A stretch of DNA of 12,526 nt from the NCBI GenBank assembly GCA_015654825.1, contig JAATGE010000557.1, positions 1-12,526 of the forward strand, written 5' to 3'. Shown here one piece after another: positions 1 to 6,517 of this stretch. The DNA is from Rhodospirillales bacterium (GTDB lineage Bacteria; Pseudomonadota; Alphaproteobacteria; Acetobacterales; Acetobacteraceae). Both the position numbers and the translations under genes were made by a program. Under the pieces are notes generated by a model that did no database searches, was not told the DNA's origin, and saw nothing but the letters and a program-made list of their open reading frames with translations. Within the stretch, counting starts at the first letter, position 1, and each line of letters begins with the position of its first letter.

Positions 1-1978
1 ACGGCACCCCCGCGTCGCGCAAATGCGCCGCAATCCGATCATAAACCCCCGGATCACGCGTCGGATCGCCCGCATCGCCCGCAGGCACAAAAATGATCGT
101 TTCATACCGCGCGCGAGTCAGCAGCACCCGATACGTGTTCAGCTGATTGGCCACCGCCTCCGCGCCATGCACCGCCTGCCAGCGCGTGCCGCGGAAATTG
201 CGCGGCACCCAGCCCCGCCCGCCGGTGCCCTGAACCAGATCTGCATCCCAGCACAGCAGGCACACATCCAGTTCCAGCCCCTGGCACGAAAATTCAGTCG
301 CGACCTGCTCCAGCGCATTGGCGGCGCGCACGTCCGGCGGAAAGCTATCCAGGAACCAGTGCGCCACTGCCGCTTCATCCATGTGCGGCAATTCCGCGCC
401 CAGCCCCTCGGCGCGCAGCCGCCGCCCGCCGGAACTCGCCAGCATGCCGGCGCGCCGATTTCCGCGAGCGAGTGCCCGCGCCCCGCGCCGCGCCGCCGCC
501 AGGTCGCGCGTCAGCAGAAACGGCAACGGATCGCATCGTTGCCCAATCGCGTGCGCCGCCTCCGGCCGGCCGCCGAGCAACGCATCCACCCAGGCCACCG
601 CTTCCACACTGCGAATCTGCCGCACCGCCACGTCCAGATGAAGCAACGGATCACGCACGGGATTGGGCACGTCGCCGAGCCGCCAGCGTGGATCCCCCGC
701 CGTCAGCGCATCCGGCGGGGCCACGACTCGCCAATGCGGCCGCCCGGCCAGGGCAATGCCCCATTCCGCCAGGCCGCCTTCGCCGTCATGAATTTCCTGG
801 CCGCTGCCGACCAGGCAGACCAGCGCCGCAAAACCTTGGTGCCGCGCCATGATATCCAGCAGATGGCCAGGCTCGCTATCCGTCAGCACCACGCGTTTGT
901 CGCGGGTCTTGCGAATGGCGTAGTCGCGCGACCAGCAGCGCTGCGCCTCGTCGATCACGGCGATCCGTTCCGGCGGCGGCCGGCCGGGATGCAGCAGACT
1001 GTCATTGCGAAAATGCGGCAGTGCCTGGATCTTGGTGAGCATTCTGCGCGCCGCCTCGCGCCGGGACACGCCCTGATCCACGGCATCGCGCACCAGCGCC
1101 TCGCGCAGCACATGCACGAGCGTCGGGTTGCCGGTCAGGAACGTGCCGTCGGGATCATCGCCGCCGAACGCGATATTCAAACCACACAGGGTTTTTCCGG
1201 CACCGGGAATACCGGTAACGAACAGCACGATCTTCTCGCCCGCCGCCCGCGCCGCGTTGATCGCGCCCCATATCGCATGCGTCGTTGCGTGCAGGTTTTT
1301 CTGGTCCGCCCGCGCCGCGGCGATTTCGGCGACGCCGTGTTTCGCATAGACCATGCGTGCGGCTTCGATGATCGTCGGCACCGGCCGATACGCACCCGCG
1401 AGCCAGTGCGCCGAGTTCAAAGCAACCGCCGGAACCCCGATCCGCGCCGTCACGTCGGCCAGCAGTGCCGCCAAATCCTCCGGCCGGCACTGCAACACGG
1501 CCGATACCGCATGCCAGAACAGCGGCACTTGGTTGTACGCCATGTCCGCGCCCGTACTGACCAGTATCGGAACAATAGGATGCAGCCGGCTGCCATCATG
1601 AAAATCGCGCAGGTTGAGCGCGTAATCCTCGACCTGACGGAACGCCGAAAGATCCGCCTGGGCACGCTTGAATTCCAGCACCAGAATGGCGCGATCCGTC
1701 AGCACCATTGCATCGATCCGCATGCCGAGCCGCAGCATCGGATATTCGAACAGCACGTGCCATTCCGCGGCCCACGGGCCGAGCGCCGCCAAGGCCGCCT
1801 GCAGCGCCGCCACACTTTCTTCCCACGCGGGGGATTGCGCTGCCTCATTCGTGCGAAAGTGGCGCACCTGGTGGCGTGCCAGCTCGGCGACGACGCGTTG
1901 CGTCGGCGTAGCAATCAGCTCCCGGGCCGACCCGGACCAGAACGCGGTGACGGCGGCCGAGGCAATCGGTGCGTCCAT
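1..1978 (-). CDS. PD-(D/E)XK nuclease-like domain fused to DUF2075 P-loop helicase/ATPase (partial, 3' end outside window)
   Basis: The minus strand from ATG 1976-1978 is open for 659 codons and runs off the left edge, so the C-terminus is missing. Residues about 70-105 look like a PD-(D/E)XK nuclease core, with D89 in RIDAMVL and E102-x-K104 in LVLEFK. A P-loop ATPase follows: Walker A GIPGAGKT (256-263), Walker B AVIDEAQ (340-346), a superfamily 1-like motif TEFSCQGLELD (561-571) and a final helicase-type arginine motif NTYRVLLTRAR (614-624). This order matches DUF2075 (Schlafen group 3-like) proteins, which are presumed nucleic-acid-dependent ATPases with a nuclease module; their cellular role is poorly defined and some lie in defence or mobile regions. 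Only a few tens of residues are probably missing. No good Shine-Dalgarno precedes the ATG. It is divergent from the alcohol dehydrogenase gene across 118 bp. The family call is firm; function is not known. Confidence 0.88.
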   Translation of the reverse strand, partial: MDAPIASAAVTAFWSGSARELIATPTQRVVAELARHQVRHFRTNEAAQSPAWEESVAALQAALAALGPWAAEWHVLFEYPMLRLGMRIDAMVLTDRAILVLEFKRAQADLSAFRQVEDYALNLRDFHDGSRLHPIVPILVSTGADMAYNQVPLFWHAVSAVLQCRPEDLAALLADVTARIGVPAVALNSAHWLAGAYRPVPTIIEAARMVYAKHGVAEIAAARADQKNLHATTHAIWGAINAARAAGEKIVLFVTGIPGAGKTLCGLNIAFGGDDPDGTFLTGNPTLVHVLREALVRDAVDQGVSRREAARRMLTKIQALPHFRNDSLLHPGRPPPERIAVIDEAQRCWSRDYAIRKTRDKRVVLTDSEPGHLLDIMARHQGFAALVCLVGSGQEIHDGEGGLAEWGIALAGRPHWRVVAPPDALTAGDPRWRLGDVPNPVRDPLLHLDVAVRQIRSVEAVAWVDALLGGRPEAAHAIGQRCDPLPFLLTRDLAAARRGARALARGNRRAGMLASSGGRRLRAEGLGAELPHMDEAAVAHWFLDSFPPDVRAANALEQVATEFSCQGLELDVCLLCWDADLVQGTGGRGWVPRNFRGTRWQAVHGAEAVANQLNTYRVLLTRARYETIIFVPAGDAGDPTRDPGVYDRIAAHLRDAGVP

Positions 1979-2096
1979 TTCGCCGCCAGCATAGACCCGC
2001 CCGCCGCCGCCGTCATCGCCCCCAAAGGGTTGACGCGACGCCCACCGCGCCGGAGGACAGAACCCCACTTCGCCCCAAAACCACCAGGCTGGCCCG

Positions 2097-3278
2097 ATGC
2101 ATACCCTCGTCGCCCCGCGCACCACCCTGATCGGCGGCGGCGCCGTGGCCCAGATCGCCGACCTGCTCGCCCGCCTCGGCCTCTCACGCCCGCTGATCGT
2201 CACCGATCCGGTGATGGTATCGACCGGCCTGCTGGAACGCCTGCTCGCCCCGCTGCGCGCCGCCGAACTGGGCTACTCCATATTCTCCGACACCATTCCG
2301 GAGCCCGAGGACCACATCGTCGCCGCCGGCGTCGCCATCCTGCGCGCCGGCACCTACGATTGCCTGCTGGCGTTCGGCGGCGGTTCGCCGATCGACACCG
2401 CCAAGGCCATGACGATCCTCGCCCTCGGCGGCAGCCACATCCGCGAATGGAAAGCCCCGCGCGCCGCCGACCACGCAGCCCTCCCCGTCATTGCCGTGCC
2501 GACCACCGCCGGCACCGGCAGCGAGGCCACCCGCGCCACGGTGATTACCGACACCGCGACGCAGGAAAAAATGCTGATCATGGGCCTCGGCGCCGTCCCG
2601 CTCGCCGCCATCGTGGATTTCGAGCTGACCTACTCGGTGCCCCCGCGCACCACCGCGGACACCGGCATCGACAGCCTGACCCACGCGCTGGAGGCCTACG
2701 TATCGCGCCGCGCCAACCCCTATTCGGACGCCATGGCGCTGTCCGCCATGGCACTGATCGGCCCCAACCTGCGCACCGCCTACCGCGAACCGCGCAACGC
2801 CCAGGCGCGCGAGGCCCTGATGATCGGCGCCCATCACGCGGGCCTCGCCTTCACCAACGCCAGCGTCGCCCTGGTGCACGGCATGTCGCGCCCGATAGGC
2901 GCGCATTTCCACGTCGCGCACGGCCTTTCCAACGCCATGCTGCTGCCGGCGATCACCAGTTTCTCGCTCGAAAGCGCCCTGCCGCGTTACGCCGCCGCAT
3001 CACGAATAATCGGCTTCGCCCCAGCGCAGGCCGACGACGATGCGGCCGGCGCCGCCCTGACCGCCGGCCTCGCCGCGCTGAACCGTGATCTGAACGTGCC
3101 GACACCCGCCGCCTACGGCATTCCGCACGCCGCCTGGGAGGCCCGCCTGCAGCAGATGGCCGACCAGGCCACGGCCTCCGGCAGTCCCGCCAACAACCCC
3201 CGCATTCCGGAGAAAGCCGAGATCGTCGCGCTGTACCGCGCCGTCTATGACGGCGGCAACCAGCCCGGGCCAACCTGA
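2097..3278 (+). CDS. Iron-containing (group III) alcohol dehydrogenase
   Basis: The 393-residue product is full length for the iron-dependent alcohol dehydrogenase family (FucO / 1,3-propanediol / butanol dehydrogenase relatives), cytosolic NAD(P)-dependent enzymes that interconvert alcohols with aldehydes or ketones. The N-terminal Rossmann-like half has the glycine-rich motif GGGSPIDTAKA (94-104) and the PTTAGTGSEAT segment (135-145). The C-terminal helical half has the four expected metal ligands D192 and H196 (in GIDSLTHALEAY), H261 and H275 (in HGMSRPIGAHFHVAH), with spacing close to FucO. All are present, so it should be active. The substrate cannot be read from sequence. The start lies just after the divergent promoter region and has only a weak ribosome binding site. 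The next gene follows almost directly, indicating co-transcription with the hydrolase. Confidence 0.93.
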   Translation: MHTLVAPRTTLIGGGAVAQIADLLARLGLSRPLIVTDPVMVSTGLLERLLAPLRAAELGYSIFSDTIPEPEDHIVAAGVAILRAGTYDCLLAFGGGSPIDTAKAMTILALGGSHIREWKAPRAADHAALPVIAVPTTAGTGSEATRATVITDTATQEKMLIMGLGAVPLAAIVDFELTYSVPPRTTADTGIDSLTHALEAYVSRRANPYSDAMALSAMALIGPNLRTAYREPRNAQAREALMIGAHHAGLAFTNASVALVHGMSRPIGAHFHVAHGLSNAMLLPAITSFSLESALPRYAAASRIIGFAPAQADDDAAGAALTAGLAALNRDLNVPTPAAYGIPHAAWEARLQQMADQATASGSPANNPRIPEKAEIVALYRAVYDGGNQPGPT

Positions 3279-3282
3279 CCGC

Positions 3283-4017
3283 ATGCCCAGTCGCACCCCG
3301 CCGCGCCCCACGCTCCGGCACGCACTGCGCGACTACGCAGCCCTGCGCCCAAGGCACCGGCTGACACCCGACAGCGTGCGCGGCTGCCCCGCCGGCGACG
3401 GCTCGCCGGTGCTGGTACTCCCCGGCATTCTGCGCAGCGACCGCCAGACCGCCCGCTTCCGCGACGGCCTGACCATGCTCGGCTACCTGCCGCTCGGCTG
3501 GGAACTCGGCGTCGACTGGGGTCCCACCTCGCGCCTGCTGGAAGGCCTCACCGCCCGCCTCAGCACCGTCGCCAGGTCGCACGGCCCGGTGCGCTTGGTG
3601 GGGTTTTCGATGGGCGGCCTGTTCGCCCGCTTCCTGGGCCACGCGCGCCCCTCGCTGGTGCGCCAGGTCATTACCGTGTGCAGCCCGTTCCGCGACCCAA
3701 TCGACAGCGCGTGGCTGCCGCTCAGGCCGCTGCTCGGCATCTGGCCCGACGCCGACATCGCCGCCATGAGCTTCATGGTTCGCCAAATCCCGCCAGTCCC
3801 GTGGGCCGCGCTCTACAGCCGGCAGGACGGCGTGGTCGCCTGGCGAAGCTGCCAGGATCCCGCCTGGCCCACCCACTGCTTCGAAGTCCACTGCCGCCAC
3901 AAATTCGCGCCCGCGGAGGACGAGGTGTTCCGCCGGGTGGCGACGTGCCTCGCAGAAGGCCAAGGGGCGCCGCCCCCTGGACCCAAGCTGGGGCCTGAGG
4001 CCCCAGACCCCCATTAA
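3283..4017 (+). CDS. Alpha/beta-fold hydrolase (small serine esterase/lipase-like) with repeat-derived C-terminal tail
   Basis: This is a cytosolic alpha/beta hydrolase of about 244 residues with no signal peptide. Visible features are the oxyanion-region strand VLVLPGIL (residues 43-50), the nucleophile elbow GFSMGG with Ser109, a probable acid Asp182 in SRQDGVV, and a probable His206 in CRHKF ahead of the last helix. I chose ATG 3283, four bases after the dehydrogenase stop; an in-frame ATG at 3247 would overlap that gene by 32 bp and add 12 residues. Neither has a clear Shine-Dalgarno. The last 20 residues (starting EGQGAPPPGP) are translated from an intergenic palindromic repeat, not from the hydrolase fold, so the original protein probably ended near residue 224. 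Linkage to the dehydrogenase suggests ester or lactone hydrolysis feeding an alcohol to it, but that is inference. Confidence 0.85.
   Translation: MPSRTPPRPTLRHALRDYAALRPRHRLTPDSVRGCPAGDGSPVLVLPGILRSDRQTARFRDGLTMLGYLPLGWELGVDWGPTSRLLEGLTARLSTVARSHGPVRLVGFSMGGLFARFLGHARPSLVRQVITVCSPFRDPIDSAWLPLRPLLGIWPDADIAAMSFMVRQIPPVPWAALYSRQDGVVAWRSCQDPAWPTHCFEVHCRHKFAPAEDEVFRRVATCLAEGQGAPPPGPKLGPEAPDPH
3956..4014 (+). repeat. Dispersed palindromic repeat, copy A
   Basis: This copy lies at the 3' end of the hydrolase, in gene orientation and inside its reading frame. It has two stem-loops: a short GGGGC/GCCCC hairpin at 3964-3976 and an 8-bp perfect stem at 3988-3995/3999-4006 (CTGGGGCC TGA GGCCCCAG), then CCAGACCC and ATTAA, which supplies the hydrolase stop codon. 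The same modules recur at 4210-4259, 10924-11003, 11043-11104, 12312-12370 and 12450-12498. The shared architecture with gene-end placement suggests a REP-like element that may also act in transcript termination or 3' end protection. Confidence 0.85.
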
Positions 4018-4022
4018 TTTTA

Positions 4023-4090
4023 TCGGAGGACAAGGAGGGGGGCAACTCATGCGTGGGCAGGTTCTCGCTGCCCCCCTCCCTGTCCTCCGA
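4023..4090. terminator. Long near-perfect hairpin between convergent genes (probable bidirectional terminator)
   Basis: The arms at 4023-4044 and 4069-4090 are 22 bp each with one mismatch, around a 24-base loop. A stem this long and GC-rich, placed a few bases after the hydrolase stop and between convergent transcription units, is most simply a bidirectional terminator or mRNA 3' stabiliser. Short A/T stretches flank both sides (TTAATTTTAT on the left, GATTAATA on the right), though neither is a strong U-tract. A small non-coding mobile element is the alternative. Confidence 0.6.
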
Positions 4091-4097
4091 CTGATTA

Positions 4098-4198
4098 ATA
4101 CCAACTGCCGGAAATCTTGACTCCTGCGGCCGTGTCCAGGGCGCGGATAAGGGCAGAGCCCTGGCCTTTGACAGGTCAAAATTTAAGGCCGTTGGTAT
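4098..4198. repeat. Short inverted-repeat-bounded element, MITE-like, containing a decayed repeat copy
   Basis: The 101-bp segment is bounded by ATACCAAC (4098-4105) and its exact complement GTTGGTAT (4191-4198). Inside, CCAGGGC (4136-4142) pairs with GCCCTGG (4158-4164), and GGGCAGAGCCCTGGCCTTT resembles the core of the dispersed repeat family, so this looks like a seventh, degraded copy. There is no open reading frame of note and no clear target-site duplication. It may be a non-autonomous element or simply nested palindromes; the terminal repeats are only 8 bp. Confidence 0.4.
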
Positions 4199-4207
4199 CA
4201 GCAGGTT

Positions 4208-5413
4208 CTAAGGACTTGTCCTTAGCGGGGGTCCAGGGGGCAGAGCCCCCTGGCCTTCTACCCGGGCCCGCTGCGCCGCCAGCCACACCGGCACCGCGCG
4301 CGCCGGCAGCGGGCGGCTGAAGAAGAACCCTTGCAGTGCGTTGACGCCGAGGTCGCGCAGCCGCACTGCCGCGGCTTTGCTCTCGACGCCTTCGGCGACG
4401 ATGTATTGGCTGCGCGCGTGTGCCTGGGCCACGATTTCGCTAGCGGTCCGGATGGCCTCCGGTGTGTTGACGGCCAGGCGGCCATCCAGTTTGACGCCGG
4501 TGAACGGCAGGTCCAGCAGCCGCCGCCAGTGCGGCAGGCGCGGCCCGGCATCGTCGATCGTCACGTTGAAGCCGGCGAGGCGCCACCTTTCCAGCGCGGC
4601 CGCCACTTCGCGCAGATCAGGCATGATCAGTGTTTCAAGTGCCTCCACCACGATCAGGCGGGTCGGCACGCCGGCCACCGCGCACATCTCCGCCGCGCGT
4701 TCCGCGGCGGGCGCATGCAGCAGCATGGTCAATGGCGTATTGATCGCGAAATACAGCCCGCCCAGGCCCGGCAGCGGCCGCAATTCCAGCAATGTGCGGG
4801 CCGCGGCGATGCCGGTCAGCGTGCGCTCCTGGCCGCTGGCCACGGCGGTGGCCATGAAATCCTGCGGCCGCAGGATGCCGAGCAGCGGGTGGTGCAGCCG
4901 CGCGAGCGCCTCCAGCGCGATCGGCCGGTAGGTGACCGCGTCCACCACGGGCTGGAAGCGCATGCGCAGGTTGCCGGTATGCAGCGAGCTCCGCAGTTCC
5001 TCCGGGGTCAGCGCGGCATCGGGCAGGGGTGTCGCCAGGGTGTGGCGCAGCGCCGCGATAATGCCTTCCGCGTCGGGGTGCGGCACCGCAACCTCGGTCG
5101 GGCCGCGATCCTCCGCGGCGCCCAGCAGCAGCAGGCGGGTGGGCGTCGTGGTGACTTCGTCGACCATGCCGGCGAGGGCGTCGATTTCCTGCGCCGCGTT
5201 GGCGCCCTGGCTCGGCATCGCGGGCGCCAGCACGTGGGAGAAGATGGCGTCGCACTGCAGCAGGCGCGGGATCGCCGCGTCCAGGTCGGGCAGCATTTCC
5301 AGCGTGGCGCCGAGCGTCGCGGCGGCTAATTCGGTGGCGTGGCGCAGTTCCTCGTCGCGGCTGACCAGCAGCAGGCGGAGCGCGGTGGCGGTGACGGCTG
5401 CGGCTTCTGGCAT
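4208..5413 (-). CDS. EAL-domain protein (c-di-GMP phosphodiesterase family) with degenerate receiver-like N-terminus
   Basis: The 401-residue protein is cytosolic with no membrane segment. Residues 10-130 have the alternating hydrophobic pattern of a response-regulator receiver (ALRLLLVSRDEE at the start), but the usual phospho-acceptor strand reads DAIFSHVLAP without an aspartate at its end, so it is probably a pseudo-receiver. Residues 145-380 form an EAL domain, which cleaves cyclic di-GMP to pGpG in active members. Most metal and catalytic positions are kept: E168 (EAL), N225, E257 and E260 (EALE for ELTE), D287-D288, K308, E341 (VAEGVE) and Q361 (QGFFFSRPLP). Loop 6, normally DDFGTGYSSL, reads DDAGPRLPHW, so activity is uncertain. 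The final 16 or so residues come from repeat copy B. It lies 63 bp downstream of secF on the same strand and may be read from the secDF transcript. Confidence 0.87.
   Translation of the reverse strand: MPEAAAVTATALRLLLVSRDEELRHATELAAATLGATLEMLPDLDAAIPRLLQCDAIFSHVLAPAMPSQGANAAQEIDALAGMVDEVTTTPTRLLLLGAAEDRGPTEVAVPHPDAEGIIAALRHTLATPLPDAALTPEELRSSLHTGNLRMRFQPVVDAVTYRPIALEALARLHHPLLGILRPQDFMATAVASGQERTLTGIAAARTLLELRPLPGLGGLYFAINTPLTMLLHAPAAERAAEMCAVAGVPTRLIVVEALETLIMPDLREVAAALERWRLAGFNVTIDDAGPRLPHWRRLLDLPFTGVKLDGRLAVNTPEAIRTASEIVAQAHARSQYIVAEGVESKAAAVRLRDLGVNALQGFFFSRPLPARAVPVWLAAQRARVEGQGALPPGPPLRTSP
4210..4259 (-). repeat. Dispersed palindromic repeat, copy B
   Basis: Read on the minus strand this copy starts AGAAGGCCAGGG and lies in frame at the 3' end of the EAL gene. 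The stem CCAGGGGGC (4233-4241) pairs perfectly with GCCCCCTGG (4245-4253) over a 3-base loop, and a second palindrome AAGGAC/GTCCTT occupies 4210-4215/4218-4223. The EAL stop codon (4208-4210) falls at its outer end. Copies A and B point towards each other across the convergent intergenic region. Confidence 0.85.
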
Positions 5414-5476
5414 GCGATGCGTGATCCTGCGGCGCGCCCGATCCCGCCTTGTTTGCGTCCGGGCGGCGGAGCGCGT

Positions 5477-6442
5477 TCAGCCGGCCGCGCCCGCGGCGGT
5501 GTTCTCCTTCCCCGGCAGCGTCGCCACGTCGCGCCGCAGCCGGTGTTCACCCAACAGCAGCAGGATCGGCGCCGCGATCATGATCGAGGACACGGTGCCG
5601 ATGAAGATGCCGAACAGCATGGCCCACGCGAAGCCGGATAGCGTTTCGCCGCCGAACAAGGCGAGCGGCAAGCTGGCCAGAAACACGGTGCTGCTCGTGC
5701 CGAGCGTCCGGTTCAGCGTCTCATTGATCGACAGGTCGATCAAGTCGCGCAGCTTCATGGATTTATATTTTCGCAAATTCTCGCGCACGCGGTCGTACAC
5801 AACGACCTTGTCGTTCGTGGAGTAGCCGATGATGGTCAGGATCGCGGCGACCATCACCAGATCGAACTGAATACGCGTGACCACCAGGAAGCCCAGCGTC
5901 TTGGTCACGTCCAGCAGCAGCGTCACCACCGCGCCGACCGCGAACTGCCATTCGAAGCGGAACCAGATGTACGCCATGATCATCAGCAGCGAGATCGCCA
6001 GCGCCAGCAGGCCGTTGGTGAACAGCTCCTGGCTGACCGAGGCGCCGACCACTTCGGCGCGCAGCACCTTGGCGCCGGGCTGGGTCTTTTCCAGCGTGGC
6101 GCGTACGTCGGCCTGCATCTGCTGGTTGGCGGCTTCGGTCGGCTGCGCGTCGAGCCGGATCATCACGTCTTTCGGCGAGCCGAAATTCTGCAGTCCGGCG
6201 ACGGGGATATGGGCGGCGGCGAACGCGGTGCGCAGCGCCGGCACGTTGGCCGCCTGCTGCGTCTGCGCCTCCATGACGATGCCGCCCTTGAAGTCGATGC
6301 CGAGGTTCAGGCCGAAAATCAGGAACAGGACGATCGAGGCGCCCGAAAGCAGGAACGAGCCGCCCAGCCCGTACCAGCGCGCCGCCATGAAATGGTAGCG
6401 CGTGTTATCAGGAACAAAGCGAACCAGCGGCCGATAAAACAT
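5477..6442 (-). CDS. secF: Protein translocase subunit SecF
   Basis: SecF pairs with SecD in the inner membrane and uses proton motive force to help complete Sec-dependent export on the periplasmic side. The 321-residue product is normal length. It shows a first transmembrane helix (about 28-46) running into GIDFKGG (48-54), a periplasmic P4-type region (about 55-130), the hallmark VVGASVSQEL (131-140), and five C-terminal transmembrane helices including the RND-family motif GYSTNDKVVVYDRVREN (206-222) and NETLNRTLGTS (240-250), whose Arg245 likely matches the conserved proton-path arginine. ATG 6440-6442 is preceded on the minus strand by an AGGTTAGGC purine stretch suitable as a ribosome binding site. 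It lies 75 bp downstream of secD with an AT-rich hairpin between them. Identification is secure. Confidence 0.97.
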   Translation of the reverse strand: MFYRPLVRFVPDNTRYHFMAARWYGLGGSFLLSGASIVLFLIFGLNLGIDFKGGIVMEAQTQQAANVPALRTAFAAAHIPVAGLQNFGSPKDVMIRLDAQPTEAANQQMQADVRATLEKTQPGAKVLRAEVVGASVSQELFTNGLLALAISLLMIMAYIWFRFEWQFAVGAVVTLLLDVTKTLGFLVVTRIQFDLVMVAAILTIIGYSTNDKVVVYDRVRENLRKYKSMKLRDLIDLSINETLNRTLGTSSTVFLASLPLALFGGETLSGFAWAMLFGIFIGTVSSIMIAAPILLLLGEHRLRRDVATLPGKENTAAGAAG

Positions 6443-6460
6443 TTGCCTAACCTACATGCA

Positions 6461-6502
6461 CAAAAGTTTTTTGGTTCTTTTTTTCAAAAAAGAACACTTT
6501 TG
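6461..6502. repeat. AT-rich hairpin between secD and secF
   Basis: GTTCTTTTTT, ending at 6483 (numbered from about 6474, plus or minus one), pairs with AAAAAAGAAC (6486-6495) over a tiny loop, and CAAAAG (6461-6466) pairs with CTTTTG (6497-6502) outside it. The base composition is starkly unlike the GC-rich surroundings. It fills most of the 75-bp gap, starting 15 bp past the secD stop and ending 18 bp before the secF start. It is not followed by a clean U-run, so it may be an mRNA processing, attenuation or stability element, or an inserted dispersed repeat, rather than a full terminator. Confidence 0.65.
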
Positions 6503-6517
6503 TTATCTTGCTCATTG

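Noticed and set aside
2030..2058. TTGACG as a possible -35 box for the alcohol dehydrogenase
   Set aside because: At 17-bp spacing the would-be -10 reads GAGGAC, which does not resemble TATAAT.
23..3088. A 1021-codon open frame on the plus strand
   Set aside because: It runs antisense to the nuclease-DUF2075 gene and out of frame through the alcohol dehydrogenase. Its product is Arg/Pro/His-rich without any domain, the usual shadow of GC-rich coding DNA; both overlapped genes have clear family motifs.
4098..4198. Insertion sequence
   Set aside because: No transposase coding capacity and no convincing target duplication; at most a non-autonomous element.
4331..5329. A 332-codon open frame on the plus strand
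   Set aside because: Antisense to the EAL gene, whose catalytic motifs are clear; biased composition.
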